Shown here: positions 55,648 through 63,932 of the stretch, in pieces
Position numbering within the stretch: the first letter of the stretch is position 1
Layout of the letters: each line of letters begins with the position of its first letter
Source: an uncultured Comamonas sp.
GTDB taxonomy: Bacteria > Pseudomonadota > Gammaproteobacteria > Burkholderiales > Burkholderiaceae_C
Reading direction: 5' to 3'
NCBI GenBank assembly: GCA_902175065.1
Contig: CABIIJ010000028.1
Span: forward strand, 31,402-95,401
DNA: 64,000 nt
Made by a program: the position numbers and the translations under genes
Notes under the pieces: model-generated
Told to the model about the DNA's origin: nothing
The model's database searches: none
What the model saw: the letters and a program-made list of their open reading frames with translations, nothing else

Positions 55648-56804
55648 AGCACCTCCAACTCCGCGTCCAGGGCGCCTGCGGCCTTGAGCGCTTGCAAAAT
55701 CGCCAGCAAGTCCTGGGGCGTGGCGCCCAGGGCGTTCAGGGAGCGCACCACGTCCGCCAGATTGGCCGACGAGGGCATGTTCACGATGCTGCCCGGCTCC
55801 TGCGTGACCTGGATGTTGGCTTTCTCGCGCACCACGGTCTGGCCTTGCGAGAAGGCGTTGGGCTGGCTGATGACCGGGGTGGAGTCGATGGTGATGGCCA
55901 GGTTGCCGTGGGCAATGGCGCTGGGCCGCAGGGTCACGGCCTGGTTCATGACGATGGAGCCGGTGCGCGGGTTGATGACCACCTTGGCCGCCGGTTTGCT
56001 GCCGGTCAGTTGCAGCTCCTCGATGTCGGCGATGAAGCCGACGCGGGCGCTGGGGTCCAGCGGCGCCCGCACTTCCACGGTGCGCCCGTCCAGCGCCGCA
56101 GCCGTGCCCATGCCATGGCGGCTGTTGATGGCCTGCACCACCTTGCTGGCGGTCTGGAAGTCGGTGGCGTTCAGCCCCAGGTGGATGGTGTCGCTGTCGT
56201 TGAGCGGGGTGGGCACGGCGCGTTCGACCTGCGCCCCCAGGGGAATGCGTCCGGCGCTCAGGTGGTTGATCTGCACCTTGCTGCCGCCGGCCGAGGCGCC
56301 GGCGCCGCCGACGACCATGTTGCCCTGCGCCAGGGCGTAGATCTCGCCATCGGCACCGCGCAGCGGCGTGGCGATCAGGGTGCCGCCCTTGAGCGATTTG
56401 GCGTTGCCCATCGAGGAAACGACCACGTCGATCTGCTGGCCGGGCCGGGCAAAGGCGGGCAGCTCGGCGGTGACGACCACGGCGGCGACGTTCTTGAGCT
56501 GGATGTTGCGGGCATTGATGTTGCCCGGCAGGGTGATGCCCATCTGCTGCAAATAGTTTTGCACCGACTGGGTGGTGTAGGGCATCTGCGTGGTCTGGTC
56601 GCCCGTGCCGTCCAGGCCGACCACCAGCCCGTAGCCGGACAACTGGTTGCTGCGCACGCCCTGGACGGCGGCAACTTCCTTGATGCGCAGCGCGTGTGCG
56701 GGTTGCCAGGCAAGGCCGGCAGCCAGGGCGGCCAGCACGGTCAGGCTACGTGCTGCACCGCGCAGGCAAACGCGCAGGGAGTGGGGCATGGACAGTATCT
56801 TCAT
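55644..56804 (-). CDS. flgI: Flagellar P-ring protein FlgI
   Basis: A 386-residue periplasmic protein with a signal peptide (SLTVLAALAAGLAWQPAHA). It builds the P-ring around the rod. Typical strings: LRIKEVAAVQGVRSNQLSGYGLVVGLDGTGDQT at the mature N-terminus, IVMNQAVTLRPSAIAHGNLAITI and NLADVVRSLNALGATPQDLLAILQALKAAGALDAEL at the end. Its stop overlaps the flgJ start in an ATGA. Confidence 0.97.
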   Translation of the reverse strand: MKILSMPHSLRVCLRGAARSLTVLAALAAGLAWQPAHALRIKEVAAVQGVRSNQLSGYGLVVGLDGTGDQTTQMPYTTQSVQNYLQQMGITLPGNINARNIQLKNVAAVVVTAELPAFARPGQQIDVVVSSMGNAKSLKGGTLIATPLRGADGEIYALAQGNMVVGGAGASAGGSKVQINHLSAGRIPLGAQVERAVPTPLNDSDTIHLGLNATDFQTASKVVQAINSRHGMGTAAALDGRTVEVRAPLDPSARVGFIADIEELQLTGSKPAAKVVINPRTGSIVMNQAVTLRPSAIAHGNLAITIDSTPVISQPNAFSQGQTVVREKANIQVTQEPGSIVNMPSSANLADVVRSLNALGATPQDLLAILQALKAAGALDAELEVL

Positions 56805-56825
56805 ACTGCCCGATTCTGGAGATTC

Positions 56826-57539
56826 CTAGAAAGGCAGAACGCTCAAAAAGAAGGACGCTAACCAGCCAATTGACTGGGCTGAACCCTGCTGGCCCCGGCT
56901 GCGCGACTCCACGCGCACGTTGGCCACCTGCTGCGAGCTGATGACGCTGCCCGGCTGCATGAGGTAGGGGTCGACGGTGCCGGTAAAGCGCAGCACGTCC
57001 ACGTTGTGGTTCACGCCGATCTGCTTCTCGCCCGCGACGACCAGATGCCCGTTGGGCAGCACGTCGACCACGCTGGTGGTGATGGTGCCGCTGAAGGTGT
57101 TGGCGCTGCTGGTGCCGCCGCCGCCGGAGAACTTGGCGTCCGACTCCACCCCCAGCCCCAGGCGCGGGGTGATGCGGCTGTTGGTCGAACCGGCCAGCAG
57201 GGGCAGTTGCGTGGCGCTGGCGCTCATCTCGTTGCTGCGATTGACGTTGGAGCTTTGCTTCTGGCTGGCCGCGACTTTCTCGACGATGCTGATCATCACC
57301 GTATCGCCCACCATGCGGGCACGGCGGTTTTCAAACACCGGGCGGTAGCGGTTGGCCTGGTACAGGCTGCCGCTGTTGCTGACCGCCTGCGCCGGGGGGG
57401 CAATGGCCGCTGCCGTCACCGGCGCGGTGCTGCCCATGTCCACGGGCGGCGGGTTGTTGAGTGCGCAGCCACTGAGCACGGCAGCCGCTGCCAGCCACAC
57501 GCTGGCCGGACGCATGTTCATGATGGTCAAGGGGTGCAT
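56826..57539 (-). CDS. flgH: Flagellar L-ring lipoprotein FlgH
   Basis: A 237-residue outer-membrane lipoprotein making the L-ring. Signal peptide and lipobox are AAAAVLSGCALNNPPPVD. The core includes SNSGSLYQANRYRPVFENRRARMVGDTV, RITPRLGLGVESDAKFSGGG and TSVVDVLPNGHLVVAGEKQI. The ATG at 57539 has GGAG at the right distance; upstream ATGs at 57551 and a longer start do not. The 107-bp gap before it (57540-57646) holds AT-rich sequence but no gene. Confidence 0.95.
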   Translation of the reverse strand: MHPLTIMNMRPASVWLAAAAVLSGCALNNPPPVDMGSTAPVTAAAIAPPAQAVSNSGSLYQANRYRPVFENRRARMVGDTVMISIVEKVAASQKQSSNVNRSNEMSASATQLPLLAGSTNSRITPRLGLGVESDAKFSGGGGTSSANTFSGTITTSVVDVLPNGHLVVAGEKQIGVNHNVDVLRFTGTVDPYLMQPGSVISSQQVANVRVESRSRGQQGSAQSIGWLASFFLSVLPF

Positions 57540-57646
57540 GACACTCTCCATAAAAAAAGTAGCTGTCTCCGCTGATAAATACATGATTTCAGATACATAA
57601 GCATCTGAAAATCAATGAATACCAGCGCAAACAGCTATCAGTAAAA

Positions 57647-58429
57647 TCAAAGCTGTACCAGACGGCCCAGCATCTGGTCGCTGGTGGAAATGGCTTTGGA
57701 ATTCATCTCGTAGGCCCGCTGGGTCTGGATCATGGTGACCAGCTCATTGACCACGTTCACGTTGGACGATTCCAGGTAGCACTGCAACACGCTGCCCATG
57801 CTGGTTTCGCCCGGCGCCCCCGTCTGCGGGGCGCCCGAGGCGGGCGTTTCGCGGTACAGGTTCTCGCCCACCGGCTCCAGGCCGGCCGGGTTGATGAAGC
57901 TGGCCAGGTTGAGCTGGCCGATCTGCTGCGGCTCCGTCTCGCCCGGGGCCAGCACGGTGACGATGCCGGTCTTGCTGATGGTGAAGCTGCGCGAATCGGG
58001 CGGCACGGTGATGCCGTCCAGCAGCGGGTAGCCGCCCGAGGTGACCAGCGTGCCGTCGCCGTTGAGCGAGAAGGTGCCGTCGCGCGTGTAGGCGGTGCTG
58101 CCGTCGGGCATCTGGATCTGGAAGAAGCCGTCGCCATTGATGGCCACGTCGTAGGCCTTGCCGGTTTCCAGCGGCGTGCCCTGCGAGAAGGTGCGCGTGG
58201 TGGCCACGGAGCGCACGCCCAGGCCCATGTGCATCCCGGTGGGCAGCTGGTTCTGCTCGTCGACCTGCGAGCCGACCTGGCGCAGGTTCTGGTAGATCAG
58301 GTCTTCGAACACCGCTGTCTGGCGCTTGAAGCCGGTGGTGGTGACGTTGGCCAGGTTGTGCGAAACCGTGTCCATATTCGTCTGCTGGGCGTTCATGCCG
58401 GTCTTGGCAATCCACAGGGAATTCATCAT
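57647..58429 (-). CDS. flgG: Flagellar distal rod protein FlgG
   Basis: A 260-residue rod protein. The N-terminus MMNSLWIAKTGMNAQQTNMDTVSHNLANVTTTGFKR in parts is the FlgG signature, and the C-terminal helix is LESSNVNVVNELVTMIQTQRAYEMNSKAIS. FlgG makes the distal part of the rod that spans the periplasm. It is 14 bp after flgF. Length is typical (260). Confidence 0.97.
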   Translation of the reverse strand: MMNSLWIAKTGMNAQQTNMDTVSHNLANVTTTGFKRQTAVFEDLIYQNLRQVGSQVDEQNQLPTGMHMGLGVRSVATTRTFSQGTPLETGKAYDVAINGDGFFQIQMPDGSTAYTRDGTFSLNGDGTLVTSGGYPLLDGITVPPDSRSFTISKTGIVTVLAPGETEPQQIGQLNLASFINPAGLEPVGENLYRETPASGAPQTGAPGETSMGSVLQCYLESSNVNVVNELVTMIQTQRAYEMNSKAISTSDQMLGRLVQL

Positions 58430-58443
58430 GGCGGTCTTCCTCC

Positions 58444-59184
58444 TCAGCCATTCATGCCCAGCAACTGGGCGGCGGTTTTGTCATTGGTTTCGGCGGTGGT
58501 GAGCAGCTTCATCTGCGACTCGAACTGGCGCGAGGCGGCGATCATGCCGACCATGGTTTCCACCGCATTCACGTTGGAGCCTTCCAGCACGCCATCGGCC
58601 AGGCGGGCCGTGGCATCGGTGGGCAGCGGGTTGCCATCGGCGGCGCGAAACAGGCCGTCGTTGCCGCGCACCAGCGGGGCGTCCGCTTCGGGCGTGATCA
58701 TCTTCAGGCGGCCGATGGTGATCGGATCCTGCCCCGGCTCGGTCGCCGAGATGGTGCCGTCCGCACCGAAGCTGACCTTGGAATTCTGCGGCACGTCGAT
58801 CGGCGCACCGCCGTCCGAGAGCACCGCCAGCCCGTTGGCCGTGAGCAGCTGGCCCTGCTCGTTCACTTCCAGGGCGCCGTTGCGGGTGTACGCCTCCAGG
58901 CCGTCCAGGCCCTGCACGGCAAACCAGGCATTGCCCCGGGCCATGACGTCGGTCGGCTTGCCGGTGGTGATGGCCGTGCCCGGCAGGTCGGAATAGCCCG
59001 AGGTGGCATCCAGCCCGAACACCCGGGTGCTGGCCCCCGCCCCTTCCAGCGGCACCGAGCGGAAGGTCGTCAGCTCGGCACGGAAACCGGTGGTGGTGGC
59101 ATTGGCCAGGTTGTTCGACAGGATGGCCTGGCGCTGCATGGCAGCGTTGGCCCCGGTCATGGTGGTGTAGATGATGCGGTCCAT
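58444..59184 (-). CDS. flgF: Flagellar proximal rod protein FlgF
   Basis: A 246-residue rod protein that sits between FlgC/FlgB and FlgG. The N-terminus is MDRIIYTTMTGANAAMQRQAILSNNLANATTTGFRAE in parts, and the C-terminal helix is LEGSNVNAVETMVGMIAASRQFE. It shares domains with FlgG and FlgE but is shorter. It is 26 bp after flgE. All rod and hook proteins of this cluster lack signal peptides and are exported by the flagellar type III system. Confidence 0.96.
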   Translation of the reverse strand: MDRIIYTTMTGANAAMQRQAILSNNLANATTTGFRAELTTFRSVPLEGAGASTRVFGLDATSGYSDLPGTAITTGKPTDVMARGNAWFAVQGLDGLEAYTRNGALEVNEQGQLLTANGLAVLSDGGAPIDVPQNSKVSFGADGTISATEPGQDPITIGRLKMITPEADAPLVRGNDGLFRAADGNPLPTDATARLADGVLEGSNVNAVETMVGMIAASRQFESQMKLLTTAETNDKTAAQLLGMNG

Positions 59185-59210
59185 GGCGGGCTACTCTTTC
59201 ACTGCGGTGA

Positions 59211-60425
59211 TCAGCGCAGGTTCACCAGGGTGGAGAACACCTGGTCCTGCGTCTTGATCGTCTGGGCGTTGGCCTGGTAGGCCCGCTGCGCCGTCATCAT
59301 GCCGACCAGCTCGGCGGTCAGATCCACGTTGGATTCCTCCAGGGCGCATCCTTGAATCTGGCCAAAACTGCCCGAACCGGCCGAGCCGTACAGCACCGGG
59401 CCGGAATCGTTGGTCTGCACCCAGTTGTTGTTGCCGCTGGGGGCCAGCCCTTGCGGGTTGGTGAAACGGGCCAGCGCCACCTTGCCTTCGGCGCGGGTCA
59501 GGCCGTTGGAGTAGGAGGCCATGAGCGTGCCGTCCTTGGAAACGTTCACCCCCGTCAGCTCGCCGGAGGCGTAGCCGTCCTGGGTCATCTTGTCCACGCT
59601 CCACTTGCGGTCGTTCTGCGTCATGCCGGTCATGTCCAGCGCCACAGTGAACGGAGCAGGCGGGTTGTTCGGATTGGCCCCCGAGGGGTCGACGTTCAGG
59701 CTCGTCACCGTCGAGGAGGCGAATTTCCCTTCGCCATCGAACTGCACCTGCCCGACGGGCGTGGCCGCCGGATCCAGGCTGTCGTACACGTCCCAGGTAT
59801 TGCTGCCGTTCTTGACGAAATAGACCTCCACCGGAATCGCCACGCCCTGGCTGTCGAACACCTGCACCGAAGTGCCATAGGTATGGCGCGGGGTGGGCGG
59901 GGTCTGGGTGGCGGCATCCGGCGCGGTGGCCGGCAGGTTGGCCGCCTGGATGTTCAGGCTGGTGGTCTGCTGGCCGGGAATCCCCGCACCCGTGGGGAAC
60001 TGCAGATCCACCGGCTGGGTACCGGTGGCGTTGGCATTGGCCCAGCCTTGCACCTTGTCGCCATTGGCGGTGACCAGGTAGCCGTTCTTGTCCAGCTGGA
60101 ACGCGCCGTTGCGGGTGTAGGCCACCCCGTTGGGCGTGTTCACGACGAAAAAGCCATCGCCATTGATGGCCATGTCCAGCCCATTGGCCGACGGGGTGAT
60201 CACCCCCTGGCTGAATTGCTGCGTGACGGCAGCCACGCTCACGCCGATGCCCGCGCCGGCGCTGCCGGGGCATTGCCCGGTGCCCATGGCACTGGCGACC
60301 ATTTCATTGAACTCGGCCCGCGACTTCTTGAAGCCGATGGTGTTGCTGTTGGCAATGTTGTGGCCGCTGACGTCCAGGCTTTTGCTGGCGGCGTTCAGGC
60401 CGGAAAGTCCGTGATAGAAACCCAT
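59211..60425 (-). CDS. flgE: Flagellar hook protein FlgE
   Basis: A 404-residue protein that polymerises into the hook. The N-terminus GFYHGLSGLNAASKSLDVSGHNIANSNTIGFKKSRAEFNEM in parts is typical, and the C-terminus is LEESNVDLTAELVGMMTAQRAYQANAQTIKTQDQ. The length is about average for proteobacterial FlgE. It follows flgD by 36 bp. No unusual repeats are seen. Confidence 0.97.
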   Translation of the reverse strand: MGFYHGLSGLNAASKSLDVSGHNIANSNTIGFKKSRAEFNEMVASAMGTGQCPGSAGAGIGVSVAAVTQQFSQGVITPSANGLDMAINGDGFFVVNTPNGVAYTRNGAFQLDKNGYLVTANGDKVQGWANANATGTQPVDLQFPTGAGIPGQQTTSLNIQAANLPATAPDAATQTPPTPRHTYGTSVQVFDSQGVAIPVEVYFVKNGSNTWDVYDSLDPAATPVGQVQFDGEGKFASSTVTSLNVDPSGANPNNPPAPFTVALDMTGMTQNDRKWSVDKMTQDGYASGELTGVNVSKDGTLMASYSNGLTRAEGKVALARFTNPQGLAPSGNNNWVQTNDSGPVLYGSAGSGSFGQIQGCALEESNVDLTAELVGMMTAQRAYQANAQTIKTQDQVFSTLVNLR

Positions 60426-60461
60426 GGTGCTGCTCCTTGCAGGTGCGAAATACCGAAAAAC

Positions 60462-61169
60462 TCAGAACACAGCCTTGACGCTGCCGTAGCCGATGCTGCT
60501 GCCGTTGGCCAGCTCCAGCACCATGCCCTTGTCGGTGATGCTGGTGGCGACGACCGCATTCGGCGCCAGGGCGGTGGACTTGACCACTTCGTCCCCGTTG
60601 GTGGCCGTGACCTTGAAGCGCAGGTCGCTCAGATCGCCCTCGTAGCCCGAGCCGTCCCAGGTGAAGTAGTTGCGCCCCGGGTTGGCACTGCCCAGCTGCA
60701 TGGTGTCCACGATCTGACCGCTGCTGGTCATGATCTGCACCTGCACGTTGCTGGCCAGCCCGTCCAGGTCAAACGCCGCCGTGCCGCGTGCCGTGGGGAC
60801 TTTGTTGCCGTCCTCGTCCTCGGTCTCGCCCACGACCATGCCCAGTTGGTCGCCCTCGGACAGCACGGTGCGCCCGATCAGGTTGCTGCCCTGCAGCATC
60901 TGCATGGTGGAGAACTGGCTGGTGACGCTGTTGACCGTGTCGTTGAGCTTTTCGATGCCGCTGACGGTGCTGATCTGCGCCATCTGCGAGGTCATCTGGG
61001 CGTTGTCCATCGGGCTGGTCGGATCCTGGTTCTTGAGCTGCGCAACCAGCAGGGTCAGGAACTGGTTCTGCATCTCCGCCGCATTGGAGGCCGTGCCCCC
61101 AGTGCCGGTGCCATCGGTAGTGCCTGCGCCGTTCAGGCCTCGGGTATAGATGCTCGTGCTATCAATCAT
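60462..61169 (-). CDS. flgD: Flagellar hook-capping protein FlgD
   Basis: A 235-residue scaffold protein that caps the growing hook and is needed for FlgE polymerisation. The N-terminal signature is QNQFLTLLVAQLKNQDPTSPMDNAQMTSQMAQISTV (short parts), and the C-terminal Ig-like domain has WDGSGYEGDLSDLRFKVTATNGDEVV. It is encoded between flgC (31 bp gap) and flgE. Length is typical. Confidence 0.95.
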   Translation of the reverse strand: MIDSTSIYTRGLNGAGTTDGTGTGGTASNAAEMQNQFLTLLVAQLKNQDPTSPMDNAQMTSQMAQISTVSGIEKLNDTVNSVTSQFSTMQMLQGSNLIGRTVLSEGDQLGMVVGETEDEDGNKVPTARGTAAFDLDGLASNVQVQIMTSSGQIVDTMQLGSANPGRNYFTWDGSGYEGDLSDLRFKVTATNGDEVVKSTALAPNAVVATSITDKGMVLELANGSSIGYGSVKAVF

Positions 61170-61200
61170 GGAAATGCTTTCTACGCTCCAAGGAACGTGC

Positions 61201-61605
61201 TTATTGGCCCAGCTGCAGCGTCTTGAGCAGCAGCGTCTTGGCCGTGTTCATGACTTCAACGTTGTTCTGGTAGGAGCGCGAGGCGGAAATCATGTCCACC
61301 ATCTGGTCGACCGCATTCACGTTGGAGTGGCTGACGTAGCCCTGATCGTCGGCCAGCGGATGCTCGGGCGAATACACCTTGCGGCCCGGGGTGTTGTCCT
61401 CCTTGATGCCCACGACCTTGACGCCGGCGGCCCCCTCCTCGCCCATCGGCGCGGTCTGGAACACCACCTGGCGGGCCTTGTAGGTTTCGCCGTCCGGCCC
61501 GGCCACGGCATCGACGTTGGCCAGGTTGGACGCAACCACGTTCAGCCGCTGGGACTGGGCGCTCAAGGCACTGCCGGAGACACTGAAAATAGAAAACATT
61601 GACAT
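61201..61605 (-). CDS. flgC: Flagellar proximal rod protein FlgC
   Basis: A 134-residue proximal rod protein. The N-terminal helix FSIFSVSGSALSAQSQRLNVVASNLANVDAV and the C-terminal VNAVDQMVDMISASRSYQNNVEVMNTAKTLLLKTLQLG (in parts) are standard. It lies 22 bp after flgB. Together with FlgB and FlgF it connects the MS-ring/FliE to the distal rod. Confidence 0.96.
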   Translation of the reverse strand: MSMFSIFSVSGSALSAQSQRLNVVASNLANVDAVAGPDGETYKARQVVFQTAPMGEEGAAGVKVVGIKEDNTPGRKVYSPEHPLADDQGYVSHSNVNAVDQMVDMISASRSYQNNVEVMNTAKTLLLKTLQLGQ

Positions 61606-61627
61606 GGTGGCTTACCTCCAAAATTCT

Positions 61628-62053
61628 TCACTGGCCGGTAATGGCCGAGAGCAGGGTGCGTGACGAGCCGTTGACGAAGCGCAGCGTGGCTTCGTAGCGC
61701 ACGGCGTTGTCGACGAAGTTGGCCCGCTCGCGGTCCATATCCACGGTGTTGTTGTCCAGCGCGGGCTGGGCCGACAGGGAGTAACCCAGGCGCTTGTCCT
61801 TGTCCTGGCCAAAGCTGGCCGTCGGCACCGGCATGTGCCTGGCATCGGTGGTGCTCAGGGTGCGCATCTGCTCCTGCAATGCACCCGGGCCTTGCGTGGC
61901 GGCCTTCAGGGTTTTGGCAAAGTCGAAGTCCCGCGCCACGTAGCCCGGGGTGTCGGCGTTGGCGATGTTGCTGGAGATGATCCGCTGCCGCTCGGCACGC
62001 AGCACCAGCGCATCGGTCTGGAAATCCAGGTTACCGGTGATTTTGTTGAGCAT
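61628..62053 (-). CDS. flgB: Flagellar proximal rod protein FlgB
   Basis: A 141-residue proximal rod protein with N-terminus MLNKITGNLDFQTDALVLRAERQRIISSNIANADTPGY (in parts) and C-terminus VDMDRERANFVDNAVRYEATLRFVNG. The ATG at 62053 has AAGGAAG before it; the longer frame to 62206 reads through the promoter region and is not used. It is the first gene of the flg operon, divergent from flgA. Confidence 0.96.
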   Translation of the reverse strand: MLNKITGNLDFQTDALVLRAERQRIISSNIANADTPGYVARDFDFAKTLKAATQGPGALQEQMRTLSTTDARHMPVPTASFGQDKDKRLGYSLSAQPALDNNTVDMDRERANFVDNAVRYEATLRFVNGSSRTLLSAITGQ

Positions 62054-62259
62054 GGCATTCTTCCTTTCAAGGCAATGTCTTGTGGCCAGCGCTCTCCAGC
62101 AGGCTCCTAGACGTGCAGCGATTATGGAAATTCGCCCCGCCGGCGAAAGCGCGAAGAAAACGCCCTTGCCCCCGTTTTTCCCGGCTTTGGCGTACCGCAG
62201 GCGCACTACAGTTACCCCAAACCACGTACTTCTGAATGATTTTTTTCACTGCCTGCCCC

Positions 62260-62994
62260 ATGCTTGAACCCCACCGTCCCCGCCCCTGTCTGCTCCGCCC
62301 GTTCGCACTGGCGTTGCTGGGCGCGGCGTGTACCGGCGTGGCCGCGCAGAACAGCCTGCCCGCGCTCAATGCCCTGGGCGAGCAATGGGTGCAAAACGCC
62401 ATCGCGCAAGAAGATGGCGGGCAAAGCCTGCCGCTGCGCCTGGAGGTGCAGGTCGGCAAGCTCGACCCCCGCCTGCAACTGGCGCCCTGCAACCAGGTGG
62501 AAACCTACCTGCCCGCCGGCTCCAAACTGTGGGGGCGCACTCGCATCGGGCTGCGCTGCACCGAACACGGGGCCAGGCCTTGGAACGTATTTCTGCCCGT
62601 CACCGTCCAGGCCTGGGGGCCAGGCTGGGTGCTGGCCACGAATGTCAATAGCGGCGAGACGCTGGACGCCAGCAGCGCCACGCAGGCCGAAGTCGACTGG
62701 GCGGCCGATCTCTCCCCCATCCTCGTGCAGCCCGGCGATTGGGTAGGCCAGACCGCCACCCGCAACCTGATGGCCCGGCAAGTGCTGCGCCAGTCGATGG
62801 TGCGCCCCGCCGCCGTCTTCCAGAAAGGCGCCACGGTCAGACTCCTGTCCAAAGGGACGGGGTTCATCGTCACCGCGTCAGGGAAAGCCGTCACGGGTGC
62901 CGGAATCGGAGAAACCGTCAAGGTCAGGATGGATAATGGACAGCTCGTCTCCGGTACGGTCAATGCCCAGGGCGATGTGGAAGTCGGGCCGTAG
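62260..62994 (+). CDS. flgA: Flagellar P-ring assembly chaperone FlgA
   Basis: A 244-residue periplasmic protein that helps FlgI form the P-ring. A signal peptide (LLRPFALALLGAACTGVAAQ) is followed by the N-terminal domain (LDPRLQLAPCNQVETYLPAGSKLWGRTRIGLRC, cysteine pair) and the C-terminal SAF domain (RPAAVFQKGATVRLLSKGTGFIVTASGKAV, ending GTVNAQGDVEV). Two start codons are possible (62236, 62260). It is divergent from flgB across about 200 bp that holds both promoters; I recognise no sigma motif in it. Confidence 0.93.
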   Translation: MLEPHRPRPCLLRPFALALLGAACTGVAAQNSLPALNALGEQWVQNAIAQEDGGQSLPLRLEVQVGKLDPRLQLAPCNQVETYLPAGSKLWGRTRIGLRCTEHGARPWNVFLPVTVQAWGPGWVLATNVNSGETLDASSATQAEVDWAADLSPILVQPGDWVGQTATRNLMARQVLRQSMVRPAAVFQKGATVRLLSKGTGFIVTASGKAVTGAGIGETVKVRMDNGQLVSGTVNAQGDVEVGP

Positions 62995-63028
62995 CCGCCA
63001 GCGGCACATCCCGTTGCAAAGAAATTGC

Positions 63029-63055
63029 TCAAGTTCCCCCACCCCCTGCCGATAC
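63029..63055 (+). promoter_or_regulatory. Sigma-28 (FliA) promoter before flgM
   Basis: TCAAGTTC (63029-63036), an 11-bp spacer and GCCGATAC (63048-63055), a near-perfect match to the FliA consensus TAAAGTTT-N11-GCCGATAA. It lies 42 bp before the flgM start codon, the expected place for late-class expression of the anti-sigma factor. Confidence 0.88.
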
Positions 63056-63097
63056 CACTAGCAACACAGCGATAGAACGCTCCACGGAGAAAAGAAC

Positions 63098-63427
63098 ATG
63101 AAGGTCGGAATCAACAACAACGTCGAAATGCTGGCAGGCAAGCTCCAGCAAGGCGCCGCGCAACAAGCGCAGCAAAAACAATCGGGTACGGCTGCCGAGG
63201 CCGTCCAGGCCAGCGGCCGCAACGCCCAGGCCGGGGTGCCGGTCACCGTCTCCAAATCGGTGCGCTCGCTCGACCAGGGCAGCAAGACCTCTGCCGACAT
63301 CGACATGGCCAAAGTCCAGGCCATGCGCGAAGCCATCGCCAACGGCAGCTTCAGCGTCAACGCCGGTGCCATCGCCGACAAGCTGCTGGCCGATGCCGGC
63401 ATGTTCCTGGGCGCTGCCCGCCCCTGA
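63098..63427 (+). CDS. flgM: Anti-sigma-28 factor FlgM
   Basis: A 109-residue, mostly unstructured protein that holds FliA (sigma-28) inactive until it is exported through the finished hook. The typical C-terminal sigma-binding part is ADIDMAKVQAMREAIANGSFSVNAGAIADKLLADA; the N-terminal half is Gln/Ala-rich and disordered. It is read from the FliA promoter at 63029-63055, so FliA controls its own inhibitor. A long hairpin follows the gene. Confidence 0.93.
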   Translation: MKVGINNNVEMLAGKLQQGAAQQAQQKQSGTAAEAVQASGRNAQAGVPVTVSKSVRSLDQGSKTSADIDMAKVQAMREAIANGSFSVNAGAIADKLLADAGMFLGAARP

Positions 63428-63449
63428 TCCGCCCCCTGCACATCCCTGG

Positions 63450-63509
63450 CCCCGCTGGCCTGCACACCGCCTTCCGACCTTCGGCGGCTGTGCAAGGACA
63501 GCGGGGCTT
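63450..63509 (+). terminator. Long imperfect hairpin between flgM and flgN
   Basis: Outer arms CCCCGCTG (63450-63457) and CAGCGGGG (63499-63506), with inner pairing of TGCACA with TGTGCA and CGCC with GGCG, followed by CTTTA. It could be a weak terminator that lowers flgN expression or an RNA stabiliser. Not a classic T-run terminator. Confidence 0.55.
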
Positions 63510-63545
63510 TACTATTGCGGCTGTCTTTGCTTTGAGTGACCGACC

Positions 63546-63914
63546 ATGCAACTGGAACAAGCGCTGGGCCAAATCGACGGCCTGCTCGACCTCATCACCC
63601 CCATGCTCACCGAAGCGTCGCCCGACGCCATCGCCCAGGCCATGGCGCAACTGCGCGACAGCATGACGGCATTCGTCGGCCTGGCCCAGCGCTTCGACGC
63701 CAGCGCCTTCACCCCGCAGGCCATTGCGCACATGCAGCGCATCTCCGAACGGCTGGCGCAAATCCGGGAGCACATCGTCAAGATCGGCGCCATCAGCAGC
63801 CAGCAACTACAGGCCCTGGTGCCCCAACAGGGCAGTACCCACACCTACGGCGGCAGCAAACTCCCGCCCGGGGCGGCCGCATCGGTGGCGCGGCTGTACC
63901 ATGTGAGCGGTTGA
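63546..63914 (+). CDS. flgN: Flagellar export chaperone FlgN
   Basis: A 122-residue helical protein in the standard place of FlgN, the chaperone of FlgK and FlgL. The sequence is helical with a long coiled-coil (LEQALGQIDGLLDLITPMLTEASPDAIAQAMAQL in parts), an Ala/Gln-rich core, and a flexible C-terminal tail (GSTHTYGGSKLPPGAAASVARLYHVSG). Direct sequence resemblance is low, so the assignment rests on size, helical content and position after flgM. Confidence 0.82.
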   Translation: MQLEQALGQIDGLLDLITPMLTEASPDAIAQAMAQLRDSMTAFVGLAQRFDASAFTPQAIAHMQRISERLAQIREHIVKIGAISSQQLQALVPQQGSTHTYGGSKLPPGAAASVARLYHVSG

Positions 63915-63932
63915 TCCCTGAAGACACTGCCG

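Noticed and set aside
62054..62235. Sigma-54 or FlhDC box between flgA and flgB
   Set aside because: No TGGCAC-N5-TTGC element or convincing FlhDC repeat could be recognised on either strand.
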